DNA from: JBHJHP01 sp042219825
GTDB taxonomy: Bacteria; Bacteroidota; Bacteroidia; Bacteroidales; UBA5342
Reading direction: 5' to 3'
Assembly (NCBI RefSeq): GCF_042219825.1
Contig: NZ_JBHJHQ010000010.1
Coordinates: 124,001-188,000, forward strand
Length of the DNA: 64,000 bases
Shown: positions 36,908-46,989 of the stretch, piece after piece
How positions within the stretch are numbered: position 1 is the first letter of the stretch
Layout of the letters: every line of letters starts with the position of its first letter
Translations under genes and position numbers: made by a program
Notes under the pieces: model-generated
The model's input: the letters and a program-made list of their open reading frames with translations, nothing else
Told to the model about the DNA's origin: nothing
The model's database searches: none

Positions 36908-37177
36908 ATGCTGACTATTCTACTGATATTTGTTGCAGGAATTTTAACAGGCCAATTTGTAAAAAAACAGAAGAAGATCATTAAAACCAGTAACTGGCTG
37001 ACCTTTATCAGTGTGCTGGCTCTTCTTTTTCTCTTAGGTTACGAGGCAGGACATAATCCTCAGGTGCAGGCTCACTTCGACACAATAGGCATAAAAGCAC
37101 TGGTTATCAGTCTTCTTTCAGTAGCCGGCAGTATTATCTTCATTGTAATATTTAACCGGTTGATCCTGAAAAAATGA
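36908..37177 (+). CDS. LysO family, N-terminal part as a separate protein
   Basis: This 89-residue, three-helix membrane protein starts at ATG 36908 (MLTILLIFVAGILTGQF); the frame upstream runs antisense into gmhA and is not used. Together with the next gene it equals the DUF340/LysO lysine exporter of E. coli (about 300 residues) split in two. The two genes overlap by four bases (ATGA), indicating coupled translation and a two-subunit transporter. Confidence 0.8.
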   Translation: MLTILLIFVAGILTGQFVKKQKKIIKTSNWLTFISVLALLFLLGYEAGHNPQVQAHFDTIGIKALVISLLSVAGSIIFIVIFNRLILKK

Positions 37178-37773
37178 GAGACATCATCATCATAGTACTC
37201 ATCTTTATAACCGGGATCATTCTTGGCATATTTAACATTTTACCGGAAGGTTTTAATGCCGGAAGCTGGTCGGAATATGCTTTATATGCCTTGCTTTTAT
37301 TTGTCGGCATTGGCATTGGCAGCGATAAAGAATCGCTGATGGCATTAAAACGCATGCGCGGCTGGCTTATCTTAATTCCGGTTGTATCTGTTATCGGATC
37401 GTTACTTTTTGCACTTCTGGCCTTACCCTTTTTTAGTGATCTGAACCTGAGAGAAGTACTTGCTGTTAGCGCCGGAATGGGGTATTACAGTTTATCTTCC
37501 ATCCTGATCTCAAAACTTCATGGTGAAACACTTGGAACCATTGCGCTGGTAGCCAATCTTATCCGGGAAATTTTCACATTGCTTATTACTCCATTCATGA
37601 TAAAATACACCGGGAAACTAACACCCATTGCTGCCGGAGGAGCAACTTCCATGGACACCACACTTCCGGTGGTTATCCGGTTTTCAGGGAAAGAATATGT
37701 GATGATTTCTATTTACAGTGGTGTGGTGATTACCTTTCTGGTACCTGTATTGGTGACCTTTATTTTATCATAA
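37174..37773 (+). CDS. LysO family lysine exporter, C-terminal part
   Basis: This 199-residue membrane protein has five to six helices. Signature stretches are GIGIGSDKESL, VSAGMGYYSLSSILIS, ALVANLIREIFTLLITPFMIKY and GGATSMDTTLPVV, matching the DUF340/LysO core that carries the charged residues required for transport. It probably exports lysine or its toxic analogues. The gene overlaps the small N-terminal partner by four bases. Confidence 0.88.
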   Translation: MRDIIIIVLIFITGIILGIFNILPEGFNAGSWSEYALYALLLFVGIGIGSDKESLMALKRMRGWLILIPVVSVIGSLLFALLALPFFSDLNLREVLAVSAGMGYYSLSSILISKLHGETLGTIALVANLIREIFTLLITPFMIKYTGKLTPIAAGGATSMDTTLPVVIRFSGKEYVMISIYSGVVITFLVPVLVTFILS

Positions 37774-38018
37774 TGTCGCTTCTGAAAGGCTACATGTTTC
37801 TCGCTTATTATCGCTGATATTAACTCTCAGGGAATGATATTTTTCTGCCCTTATAACAAATCCGTGGTATAATGATAATTTAATCAAAGCAATACAGTAA
37901 AATAAAAGTATTTGAAACAGCTTTTCACTGCCATTGCAGATTGCTATTGTTCCCCACCAGTATTCCTGAATTTCTGCGATACTCTGCGAAATCATCTGCG
38001 TTAATCTGCGAGAACAAT

Positions 38019-40358
38019 TTATGATGATCCGAATTGCAATTGTCCGCTATCATTCACATACAGATAACCCTCCGTTTCGGATCCGTTAATTACAAATCCT
38101 TTCATCTTTCTGGTTTTTCCTTTCAGCACTATTTGTTGCATGCTGCTTTCCTGAATCTCTTTTTCATGAATAATGAACGGAATCACAAACCGGCATCCAT
38201 CCCTAAATGCAGAGCATCCCCAGGCCTTGTTACCTTTTATAATCTCTCCCTTTTTACAGGCCGGACACACCAGCTTTTCTGGTTCCTTTTCCATAAATTC
38301 CGGCACAAATTCGTTGTTCAGCATAAAATGTCCTTCGGTAGATTCTTCGCCCAGCGTAATTCCTTTTATAAGTGGCGACTTACCTTTTTCGATGAGTGTT
38401 TCAGCCTGTTTTTCGGTCAGTTTCTTACCCGATAAAATAAACGGCAATCTGAAATCGCACCCTTCATTCCAGCGTGAGCAACCATATGCTCCCTTGCCTT
38501 TAAGTATTTTACCTTTTTTACACTTCGGACAATTCAACTCATCCGGTTTGCTTTCTGCTTTTTGTACCGGTTGTTCTTCGTGAACCGGAATCTGTATATT
38601 TGATCTGTCCTGCTTGACTTCCCGAACCACATCACCTACCATTTCTTTCAGTTCATTGATAAAGCCGGTCACATCATAGGCTCCGTCTTCAATCTGCCTT
38701 AGTTTCTTTTCCCACATTCCGGTAAGCTCAGCCGATTTCAGCAGATCGTTCTGAATGGTATTGATTAGCTCTTTTCCTGTTTCTGTAGCCAGAATACGCT
38801 TTTTATCCCGAATTATGTAATGCCGTTTAAACAAAGTCTCTATAATTCCGGCTCGTGTGGAAGGACGGCCAATACCATTTTCCTTCAACGCATCACGCAA
38901 ATCATCATCATCAATTTGCTTGCCTGCCGTTTCCATGGAGCGCAACAGAGAAGCCTCTGTAAAATAGCGTGGCGGTTTGGTTTCCTTTTCCTGCAAATCA
39001 GGTTCATGTGGCCCTGATTCTCCTTCATTAAATTCGGGCATTATCTGATCTTCATCGGTATTATCGGAGGCATTGGTTTTGAGTACTAACCTCCATCCCG
39101 GTTCAACAATCTGTTTCCCGGTTGCTTTAAAACCGTATTGCTCCACCTGCCCCGTCACAGTTGTTTTCAACACCTTACAATCGGGATAAAATGCCGCGAT
39201 GAATCGCAGCGTCACCTGGTCGTACACCAGTTTTTCATCCGGAGAAAGGTTATTTGCCGGTATGCCGGTCGGAATGATGGCATGGTGATCGGTCACTTTT
39301 TTATTATCAAAAACCCGTTTTGTTTTCCGGATTTTTTGCTCCAGAAGCGGAGCTGTAAACTCTTCGTATTGCTTTAAACCTTTTAATATGGACGGAATTT
39401 TCGGATAAATATCATCGCTCAAAAACGTAGTATCAACCCTGGGATAAGTAGTTACCTTTTTCTCGTAAAGCGACTGGATGAGTTTTAGCGTTTTATCGGC
39501 TGTAAATCCGTAACGCGTGTTACATTCCACCTGAAGCGAGGTAAGATCGAATAGTTTTGGAGCGAACTCGTTGCCTTCTTTGGTTTCTGATGAATCAATG
39601 ACAAATGGCTTTCCTGTGATGTCGACCAACATTTGATCAGCATCTTCCTTTTTGCTGAACCTGCCATCTACATAGCTGAACCACACTTCGCGGTAATGGG
39701 TTCGCAATTCCCAGTACGGTTCCGGTTTAAAATTGTCAATCTCCCTTTGCCGTTCCACAATCAACGCCAGTGTAGGCGTCTGAACACGACCGACGGATAA
39801 CAACTGGTTGCGCTGACCATATTTCAAGGTGTATAAACGCGTGGCATTGATTCCGAGAAGCCAGTCGCCTGTAGCCCGCGACAATCCCGCATAATACACA
39901 CTTTCAAACTCTTTCTGATCGTAAAGCTTTTCAAAACCTTCCCTGATGGCCTCATCGGTAAGAGATGAAATCCAGAGTCGTTTAACCGGACATTTACACT
40001 GCGCTTTCTGCAGCACCCAGCGTTGAATCAATTCTCCTTCCTGCCCGGCATCACCACAATTGATAACCTCTTCCGCATTTTGAACCAGGGATTCGATAAC
40101 AGAAAACTGCTTTTTAATGCCTTCATCATCAATCAGCCTGATGCCAAATCGTTGTGGCACAATAGGCAAATCGTAAAGGCTCCATCGTTTCCAGCCGGGA
40201 TTATATTCATGCGGCTCTTTCAAACCACACAAATGGCCGAATGTCCAGGTAACCTGGTATCCGCTGCCTTCAAAATAGCCATCCTTTCGTGATCCGGCTC
40301 CTAAAATGCGGGCCAGGTCACGTGCTACGCTGGGTTTCTCTGCTATACAAACGATCAT
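38019..40358 (-). CDS. topB: DNA topoisomerase III
   Basis: This 779-residue type IA topoisomerase starts at ATG 40358 (MIVCIAEKPSVARDLARI). Toprim residues appear in the N-terminal EKPSVA and NCGDAGQEGELIQ. The nucleophilic tyrosine is in KKVTTYPRVDTTFLS. After the core come two C-terminal four-cysteine repeats, CPKCKKGKILKGKGAYGCS and CPACKKGEIIKGNKAWGCS. It decatenates DNA. Plasmid and conjugative elements of Bacteroidota often carry TopB copies, but nothing around this one indicates a mobile element. Confidence 0.94.
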   Translation of the reverse strand: MIVCIAEKPSVARDLARILGAGSRKDGYFEGSGYQVTWTFGHLCGLKEPHEYNPGWKRWSLYDLPIVPQRFGIRLIDDEGIKKQFSVIESLVQNAEEVINCGDAGQEGELIQRWVLQKAQCKCPVKRLWISSLTDEAIREGFEKLYDQKEFESVYYAGLSRATGDWLLGINATRLYTLKYGQRNQLLSVGRVQTPTLALIVERQREIDNFKPEPYWELRTHYREVWFSYVDGRFSKKEDADQMLVDITGKPFVIDSSETKEGNEFAPKLFDLTSLQVECNTRYGFTADKTLKLIQSLYEKKVTTYPRVDTTFLSDDIYPKIPSILKGLKQYEEFTAPLLEQKIRKTKRVFDNKKVTDHHAIIPTGIPANNLSPDEKLVYDQVTLRFIAAFYPDCKVLKTTVTGQVEQYGFKATGKQIVEPGWRLVLKTNASDNTDEDQIMPEFNEGESGPHEPDLQEKETKPPRYFTEASLLRSMETAGKQIDDDDLRDALKENGIGRPSTRAGIIETLFKRHYIIRDKKRILATETGKELINTIQNDLLKSAELTGMWEKKLRQIEDGAYDVTGFINELKEMVGDVVREVKQDRSNIQIPVHEEQPVQKAESKPDELNCPKCKKGKILKGKGAYGCSRWNEGCDFRLPFILSGKKLTEKQAETLIEKGKSPLIKGITLGEESTEGHFMLNNEFVPEFMEKEPEKLVCPACKKGEIIKGNKAWGCSAFRDGCRFVIPFIIHEKEIQESSMQQIVLKGKTRKMKGFVINGSETEGYLYVNDSGQLQFGSS

Positions 40359-40362
40359 CTTT

Positions 40363-40445
40363 TTAGATGTAAGATGTAAGACGTAAGACATAAGAACCAA
40401 GACAAATTTAATCTTAAGTCTTGTGTCTGAAATCTTAAGTCTGAA
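40363..40445. repeat. AAGAC/ACAAG word repeat upstream of topB
   Basis: The words TAAGATGTAAGACGTAAGACATAAGAACCAAGAC are followed by an inverted set, CTTAAGTCTTGTGTCTGAAATCTTAAGTCT, making a weak large hairpin. It belongs to the same family as 31041-31200. It lies between topB and the glycosylase gene and supports starting topB after it, at 40358. Confidence 0.6.
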
Positions 40446-40566
40446 TTAAAAATCCTTCAAAAATAAAGATAATGTAAGAGGCATAAAAAGGAAATAACGG
40501 ATTGTTGATAATAATTTAGTCATACAGAATTTAAGTCAAACTCTACCTTGCAGTTGTAATACCTTA

Positions 40567-41646
40567 TCAACTTGATATATTAAAGCTGCTCAATCCTAAA
40601 AACTTAGCATATGCCCCAAATGACTTCTCTGTTTTCTTTTGCAAATTTTTGTGAGCCGATGTAAAAAATTCAGTTTCCAATGAAACCTTATCCTTCTTCA
40701 GGATGCGCTTCCAGATTCCGATGACTGCTCCATTCTGGACAATAACAGGTCTGAACACACCATTATTTGATACAGCTTTCGTATGATCCTTGCTCAGTAT
40801 TGCCGCAGTCCTGTCCCGGTAACTGATTATAAATTCATCAAATGCCGGCAGTAAATGAATGCTTTGCTTACTTGTTTTATAGGGTATCGTGACATTTGAA
40901 AACCAATAGTTTTCATCTTCAATTTTGTCAAAAATAAACTCTGATTTCACACTTTCAAGCGCCCGTTTTGCTTCTTTTACAGCAAGACCTGACCACCAGA
41001 TAAAATCCTTTAATGTTGCAGGTCCATGGCTGGTAAAATATTTTAGTGCCAGTTCTGCCAGTGCTTCATCCCGGGTCATAATATCTGGTTTTTCTGCCCG
41101 CTCAGAAAGCAGGGCATAGGATGGCTGTTTTCCCTTAATTTTACCACTACAAATAATTTTATCAACTTCTGCCCGGACCAGCATATGTCCTAACCTGCTG
41201 CTATCAAGAGATATTCCTGACTTTTCAATTTCGTCTCCCAGCTCAAAACGGGTTAAATGGTTGCCTCCACTTAATACCTTTTCAATTACTGCATTGCTTT
41301 TAGCGAAAACAGCATCATCCAACTCCAGTTGCTTATCGCGTGAACGCATCGCTGTCTTGATGTGCTCTGCTGAAAGATCAAGCATCCAATAAATGTCTTT
41401 TGGAGACACAAAATGCCAGGTTGGCCGCAATACATGCGTCCGAAGGATATCTCCATTATCAATGGCAGCAGTAACATCATTTTCAGTTGAACCGGGCAAT
41501 CGCACTCCAAGTGCCCATTTTGCCATACTCAGATCCTGAGCCTGCATCATACCCATCCATTTCACCAGTTCGCTGGCCGAAGGGAACCGCGGATCCACAA
41601 CCTGCTGATTAATTAAACGAAGTTTTGAAATATTTTTTTTGTTCAT
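40567..41646 (-). CDS. AlkZ-like winged-helix DNA glycosylase
   Basis: This 359-residue protein starts at ATG 41646 (MNKKNISKLRLINQQ). It belongs to the winged-helix family that includes Streptomyces AlkZ and E. coli YcaQ. The decisive feature is Q35-A-Q37 in WMGMMQAQDLS, the Gln-x-Gln catalytic motif of AlkZ, as opposed to Gln-x-Asp in YcaQ. Supporting motifs are LRTHVLRPTWHFVSPKDI and LLPAFDEFIISYRDR. AlkZ unhooks azinomycin-type interstrand crosslinks. No antibiotic gene cluster is near, so it probably guards against alkylating agents from other organisms. Confidence 0.8.
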   Translation of the reverse strand: MNKKNISKLRLINQQVVDPRFPSASELVKWMGMMQAQDLSMAKWALGVRLPGSTENDVTAAIDNGDILRTHVLRPTWHFVSPKDIYWMLDLSAEHIKTAMRSRDKQLELDDAVFAKSNAVIEKVLSGGNHLTRFELGDEIEKSGISLDSSRLGHMLVRAEVDKIICSGKIKGKQPSYALLSERAEKPDIMTRDEALAELALKYFTSHGPATLKDFIWWSGLAVKEAKRALESVKSEFIFDKIEDENYWFSNVTIPYKTSKQSIHLLPAFDEFIISYRDRTAAILSKDHTKAVSNNGVFRPVIVQNGAVIGIWKRILKKDKVSLETEFFTSAHKNLQKKTEKSFGAYAKFLGLSSFNISS

Positions 41647-41747
41647 GCTTATAATTTGAACCTCAAAAGACAATTTACGAAGGTATCTTTACCCTGAAAT
41701 TAGTAAGATAATTGTATCAGTACAAAAAGTCAATTCTAATTCTTTAA

Positions 41748-44700
41748 CTACCTATGTTTATATACAGTCTGTAAGTGAAGTTGTTTAATCTGATCCTGCA
41801 ATTTAACATCCGGCAGAAGCACATCGCTGTTTCTCCATCCGGAAGGATCATAATTGATCACGTTCAGATTTTTTTCCTCTTTTAACAAATCACGAAAGTT
41901 TATTGCTTTAAACCGTTTTATTTTTCTTTCCGGGAAATCCGTACTAACCATTTCACTTACAACCGAAAACCCTTCATCATTGTATGTAAAAGCCAGATTT
42001 TGCGTAGCACAATTTAATTTCCAGTCTTCACCTTTAAGAACAAAGGTTGCAAAATGCTGATCCTGAACTAACGAAAACTGTCCGGGATCTTTTTGAGGAA
42101 ACAGATAATAACCTGCAACAGCCAGTTTCTTTTTATCGGATGCCACATGCCACTGAACGTGCGCAATACCTTTGGTTTCTTCATCGATAAGCATTATACC
42201 GGAATACAAACTCTGGGAATAACGGCTAACAGCTTCAAATTCAATAATTGTCGAGAGACGTCCCTTGAAATACTGCTGACCTGCATATTTCCATTCATAC
42301 CCACTTGTACGATACATAAATGTGAGGTATGCTGCCATAGGATTTAATTCAGGTATGATATTTACAGAATCATACTTCAGACTGAATGGCACCTCTTCTT
42401 TAAAATCAGTGATATGATACTGATGTAGTTCAGATACAGATTGCCTGAATTTTCTGACTACATTATCCATACCTTCAAACCGATGGGTGAATCCAAAATC
42501 GGTTAATCGTACCAGCTTATTCTCTTTATGAATCAATTGGCGAAAAACACCTTCTACATCGTATCCTGTTAATTTAATATTCCACGGAACTTTCAGAAAA
42601 ACACTGTTCATGAATTCTGATGTAATAAATGCCGAATCGACAGCAAAAACCTGATGAGGTATAGTCAGCCTGTAATCTTTTCCTTTCATTTCGTCCGGTG
42701 TTACAAACAGGTTTCCCCATCCGGGCACAGATATTAATAATGTGTCGCTTTCTATTAAATTCTTTCTAAGCAAAGTTACTGATCCGTTTGTTACAGCCTG
42801 ATCAGGAAAGCTGTTTTTGAGTGAACTGATTGTTGCAAAATCCACCCGTTGTCCATTTTCTGTTACTACAGTAACTTTGATTAAAGTATCGGTTTGCCTG
42901 ACATCCATATTTTTGTTGTCTGATCCTAATTCTGCATATTTTACCGCATTCGGAATAGTATCAAATTCATCTGAATCAGGAAGTAAAGCATATGCCCCTG
43001 TTTTGAAATCATGACTAAAAAAACCAGGGATAAAACCGTCCGACAAACCACTGACCTGAAGCTTATAATCCTCCAGCGGAATATCTTTGGGTAATTTAAT
43101 CATTATCTCTCCAGGAATATTGGTTGATCGGTCCGGAGACCAGTACACAGTTGAAAATCTGTTACGGTTACCTGAGGTATTGGTATATTTAGGTGTATAA
43201 AATTTTCTTGTGGGCGTGAAACCAATCATATTCGTTTCTGCTATACCAATAAAATAATGATTTGGTCTGAGTTCTTTACCTGTTATCGTTTGTATGGAAA
43301 TAATATATTCCGGACCGGATTTTTCCTCACATTCAACCCCTGGGTCCAAATCCATTGCCAAAGCAATCGGACTTGACTTTGGGTTTTCAATAACCTCAAC
43401 ACTTTTTATTTCGCTTATATCCAGTTCACCTAAAATTTCAATATACCACTCCAACCAGGGTGACGGGGATCTACTTGGAACGCAAAATGGGATGCGTGGC
43501 CTGTGCGTAAAATAATGTAACTTCCCATCAACAAATATATATATCCTGCCAATATCGCTTAAGTATCTGTAATCCGGTATAAGTTTAAAGATATAACTCC
43601 ATACGCCTGTGCCCCACAAGTTACTTTCCTCCACCATATGCAATTGTTCTGCACCCATCGTCCTTGAAGCTAAACCGTACTTTTTACGCATTTTTTCCAT
43701 CGGGGTCAGAATACGTTCTGCATGTACACTGATCTCTTCCAGAACAACATCTGTTGTATCCGGTAATGGCTGTAGCTTATCGGGCATTTGCCTTTCTTTC
43801 ATAACAGAAGACACCTGTTGTCCTATAGAATCAACTAATCCCGTTCCGTTACCGGATAAATATGCTAATGCATTTAATTCCGTATTTTTTTCAAACTTAA
43901 AACTCCTCTTATTCATAGGAATGGTTGGAATCGGTTCATTTGTGGATCGCATGGTCAACTGATCGTGCATAAATTTGAGTCTGTTGCTTTGTGCATCGCC
44001 CATGTTTGTGGTTAAACTAATATTATAATTCCATCGTACATTAGCCCGGTTTTTGGTTTGGATGAAGAAATCCATGGTATCTGTAAAATAATCCACCATG
44101 AACATGAACTCGCCCTGTATGTTGGTTTTGGTTTGACCGCCAATTGTGTCTGAACCTATTCCAACCATAGTGACATCAATATTTTTTGCCGGGTTATTTT
44201 TTCCTGATCTGGTTATCTTTCCCGAAATATAGAATCTCTGTTCTAAGGGAAAGATAGGTTTGTGAATTGAATCGGCCAGTACTTCCTGCCAGGTAAACCG
44301 GCGCCAGCCATTGGTCATCATTGTCAGATCGGTGATCCATTTCGACACCGGGTCAGTTTTATAAAAGTAACTGTAATCCTCATCAATGCCCGGAAGTTCA
44401 GACTTCAACAAAAGATAATTAACCATATTCGAAGTTGAACCTGCCTGCTCAGAACCGAGAAGTGAATTTCCGGTTACTGATACAGCAAAGCAACCGCTGA
44501 CAGGTTTGCTGTTTTTATCCTGAACCCTGACTGTGTAGCAAATTGAATCGTTACTGCTATGGATTGAATCTACAGAAAAATGTAAATAATCATTGTTATT
44601 AATAAAAACAAGGCGTTCACATAGCGGCACATTTCTATGATTAAAGAGTGTAATGATAGCAATTCCTGTGGTTAGCAAAGATTTATTTAACAACACCGTA

Positions 44701-46829
44701 TTTTTTTGTTCATCCGGAACGAATGAAACTGTTTGCACAATATTGTGATGTTGGGTTATCGTAAAGTATAGAAAATCATAGTTTTGTGTGGCATCCGATC
44801 TGTTAATCTCAATCTTAAGCTGATTTGAATGGATGCCGTCTTTAACAGACAGAGTATAACCTTGTTTCTGTGCCACAGGCAAATCAAACCTGGTTTTATT
44901 GCCATATTCATCTTCAATAATAGCATGATAAAGGGTATTGGGTTCTGGCCGAATAAAAAACACACCTTTCCCCTTATTCTGCGGTTTAAAAACGGTGATG
45001 TAATTGTTGCTCTGGTCATAAATAATACCATTAAATTCAGGCGGTCTATCACCAGGACATGTTGCAGCAAAGGCCATCCTGCAAGGTATGCTTTCCACCC
45101 AGTTACCCCCTTCGGGTAAAAACTGGACGTCTAACGGTATAACATTAACACCGTCTGAATCGGTGGCACCAAAGACATTACCTGTTTGTTTATAAAGGCC
45201 GGATGAAGAAACTGATTCATTTTCCTGGTCTGTTTGGGGTTTATAAAATGACGAGTAAATTAAGACTGGTTTCTCAAACAGAAATTCAGGTCCACTATTA
45301 CGCAAAAAATTTGTATACGCTCTTAACCTGAAATGGCCGGTTTTAAATGCCTCTTCCAGCACAAACTGTCCGAATGCCCTCCCATTCTGAATTTCAAATA
45401 AATGATTTGACACCGTTTTTCCATCGGGACCAATCAGATCAACATACAATATCTTTTCAAGTTTTTCCGGTGTAAAATCAGTTGAATTCAATACCCAGGA
45501 ACTGAACCAAAGGGTATCTCCGGAGAGATAAATATCCCTGTCTGTAGCAAGAAAAAGTTTCTCAGGATGTGTTTTGTGATTAAATTCTGCAAGCTTTTGA
45601 GCAACAGGTTCCGGAGAAAAATGCTGATCTTCCAGTTCATAATTTTCCGGCAGAAAACTTCCGACTTTTTTTGTAGCGATTGCTCCCCCAAACATAACAT
45701 CATTATTCGAAACCGTTCCTTCACGGTTAATAAAACACGTATCTCTCAGAAAATAAAGTGTTGATCTCTGGCAAATCCCGTTTTTTGACTTTTTTGTAAG
45801 ATCAACAGGTGAACCATTAATCTTTGAATAATAGTTGATAGTCAGTTTCCTGTTTTTTAATCCTGTAATCCGCATCCTGTTTCCTGATATATACGTTGTG
45901 CAGGTATCAGGTTCAAACGGTGTTTTAACCCCAATACCGGATTCCTTATCATAAACCAGGATCTCTATCTCATAACCATTTTCATCCAGCGTTCTTTCAT
46001 AAAGCGACCTCAGAAAATGAAGACCTGAATTATAATAAACTGACCGTCTGTTTCTTCTGTATTTTCTGACTTTTGACTTCCTGAGGGAATCATATGGTTG
46101 AAAAAAATAATACCCAAGAAAACTGCATTTCTTTCCGGGTGAGCTGAGGTCAAGATCAAAGTCCACAAGGTCAACCTGTAGTTTATAACCCAAAAGCGGC
46201 ATATCCAAAAGAAGCGGAGTTCCTGCAACTGCCTTAAAAGAAGATAATTCAGGTATTTTCAGGAATGCACTATCCTCACTTATCTCAGAGGTATTCAACA
46301 TACGCCCCATATCTATTTCATTCCTGACCGAATCTGTCAGCCTGACCTTAACCGTATCATACACATTATAAAAGAGCAAAGTACTGTCGTTATATAAAGT
46401 AACCATACTTCCCCAGCGGTCAGATCCTAAAAAATATGATTTAAACATCGCAAGGTTTTTGTCCCTTTGATTTTCCGCCTGAACTTTAACTTCTGATAAA
46501 TCAATTTTTTTCTCTCTCAGCAAAATGACAAGGTCGGAGGGAATTTTCCCTTCTATCTCTAATGCCTTCGGCTCATAACTTGCATGACTAACAATAAGGG
46601 TCGATGAAAAAGGGATATTATTAAGCGTGAATGTCCCATCTAAGCCTGTAGTGGTACCATATGTTGTGCCACTAATGTATACCGTTGCAAAAGGGACTGG
46701 CCTTTGAGTCACAGCATCTAAAACTGTTCCGTTCATACTGTTTTGGGAGTGTGCAATCAGACTAACACAAAAGGTCATAACAAAAAACATCAGGTAATTC
46801 CTGAGATATTGTTTTGTTGAGGCGGTCAT
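41748..46829 (-). CDS. Giant secreted fusion: carboxypeptidase-regulatory, MG2-like and TonB-plug-like domains
   Basis: This 1693-residue protein has a signal peptide (residues about 8-28). A carboxypeptidase-regulatory-like domain lies at 30-110 (GTVLDAVTQRPVPFATVYIS). A macroglobulin MG2-like domain lies around 415-510 (FLATDRDIYLSGDTLWFSSW). A segment around 1025-1150 resembles a TonB receptor plug (DVVLEEISVHAERIL, later FVDGKLHYF and ISEIKSVEVIEN), but no 22-strand barrel follows. The C-terminal 500 residues are unassigned beta-rich sequence. It is probably periplasmic or surface associated. It is monocistronic, with about 100 bases on its 3' side before the glycosylase gene. Domain order is clear; role is unknown. 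Confidence 0.82.
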   Translation of the reverse strand: MTASTKQYLRNYLMFFVMTFCVSLIAHSQNSMNGTVLDAVTQRPVPFATVYISGTTYGTTTGLDGTFTLNNIPFSSTLIVSHASYEPKALEIEGKIPSDLVILLREKKIDLSEVKVQAENQRDKNLAMFKSYFLGSDRWGSMVTLYNDSTLLFYNVYDTVKVRLTDSVRNEIDMGRMLNTSEISEDSAFLKIPELSSFKAVAGTPLLLDMPLLGYKLQVDLVDFDLDLSSPGKKCSFLGYYFFQPYDSLRKSKVRKYRRNRRSVYYNSGLHFLRSLYERTLDENGYEIEILVYDKESGIGVKTPFEPDTCTTYISGNRMRITGLKNRKLTINYYSKINGSPVDLTKKSKNGICQRSTLYFLRDTCFINREGTVSNNDVMFGGAIATKKVGSFLPENYELEDQHFSPEPVAQKLAEFNHKTHPEKLFLATDRDIYLSGDTLWFSSWVLNSTDFTPEKLEKILYVDLIGPDGKTVSNHLFEIQNGRAFGQFVLEEAFKTGHFRLRAYTNFLRNSGPEFLFEKPVLIYSSFYKPQTDQENESVSSSGLYKQTGNVFGATDSDGVNVIPLDVQFLPEGGNWVESIPCRMAFAATCPGDRPPEFNGIIYDQSNNYITVFKPQNKGKGVFFIRPEPNTLYHAIIEDEYGNKTRFDLPVAQKQGYTLSVKDGIHSNQLKIEINRSDATQNYDFLYFTITQHHNIVQTVSFVPDEQKNTVLLNKSLLTTGIAIITLFNHRNVPLCERLVFINNNDYLHFSVDSIHSSNDSICYTVRVQDKNSKPVSGCFAVSVTGNSLLGSEQAGSTSNMVNYLLLKSELPGIDEDYSYFYKTDPVSKWITDLTMMTNGWRRFTWQEVLADSIHKPIFPLEQRFYISGKITRSGKNNPAKNIDVTMVGIGSDTIGGQTKTNIQGEFMFMVDYFTDTMDFFIQTKNRANVRWNYNISLTTNMGDAQSNRLKFMHDQLTMRSTNEPIPTIPMNKRSFKFEKNTELNALAYLSGNGTGLVDSIGQQVSSVMKERQMPDKLQPLPDTTDVVLEEISVHAERILTPMEKMRKKYGLASRTMGAEQLHMVEESNLWGTGVWSYIFKLIPDYRYLSDIGRIYIFVDGKLHYFTHRPRIPFCVPSRSPSPWLEWYIEILGELDISEIKSVEVIENPKSSPIALAMDLDPGVECEEKSGPEYIISIQTITGKELRPNHYFIGIAETNMIGFTPTRKFYTPKYTNTSGNRNRFSTVYWSPDRSTNIPGEIMIKLPKDIPLEDYKLQVSGLSDGFIPGFFSHDFKTGAYALLPDSDEFDTIPNAVKYAELGSDNKNMDVRQTDTLIKVTVVTENGQRVDFATISSLKNSFPDQAVTNGSVTLLRKNLIESDTLLISVPGWGNLFVTPDEMKGKDYRLTIPHQVFAVDSAFITSEFMNSVFLKVPWNIKLTGYDVEGVFRQLIHKENKLVRLTDFGFTHRFEGMDNVVRKFRQSVSELHQYHITDFKEEVPFSLKYDSVNIIPELNPMAAYLTFMYRTSGYEWKYAGQQYFKGRLSTIIEFEAVSRYSQSLYSGIMLIDEETKGIAHVQWHVASDKKKLAVAGYYLFPQKDPGQFSLVQDQHFATFVLKGEDWKLNCATQNLAFTYNDEGFSVVSEMVSTDFPERKIKRFKAINFRDLLKEEKNLNVINYDPSGWRNSDVLLPDVKLQDQIKQLHLQTVYKHR

Positions 46830-46989
46830 AAGTTATTACAATAATGAAGTATGTATTTCAGTTACAAACTGAAGCAAAAAAGATGCCACGAATCAGTATA
46901 ATTCACCTGAAAAAATTACTTCATAATCTGAGAATTCTGTACCTTCGGGAACATTTTGGCTAAAATCAGGTTTAGCATAAAAAGTATTA

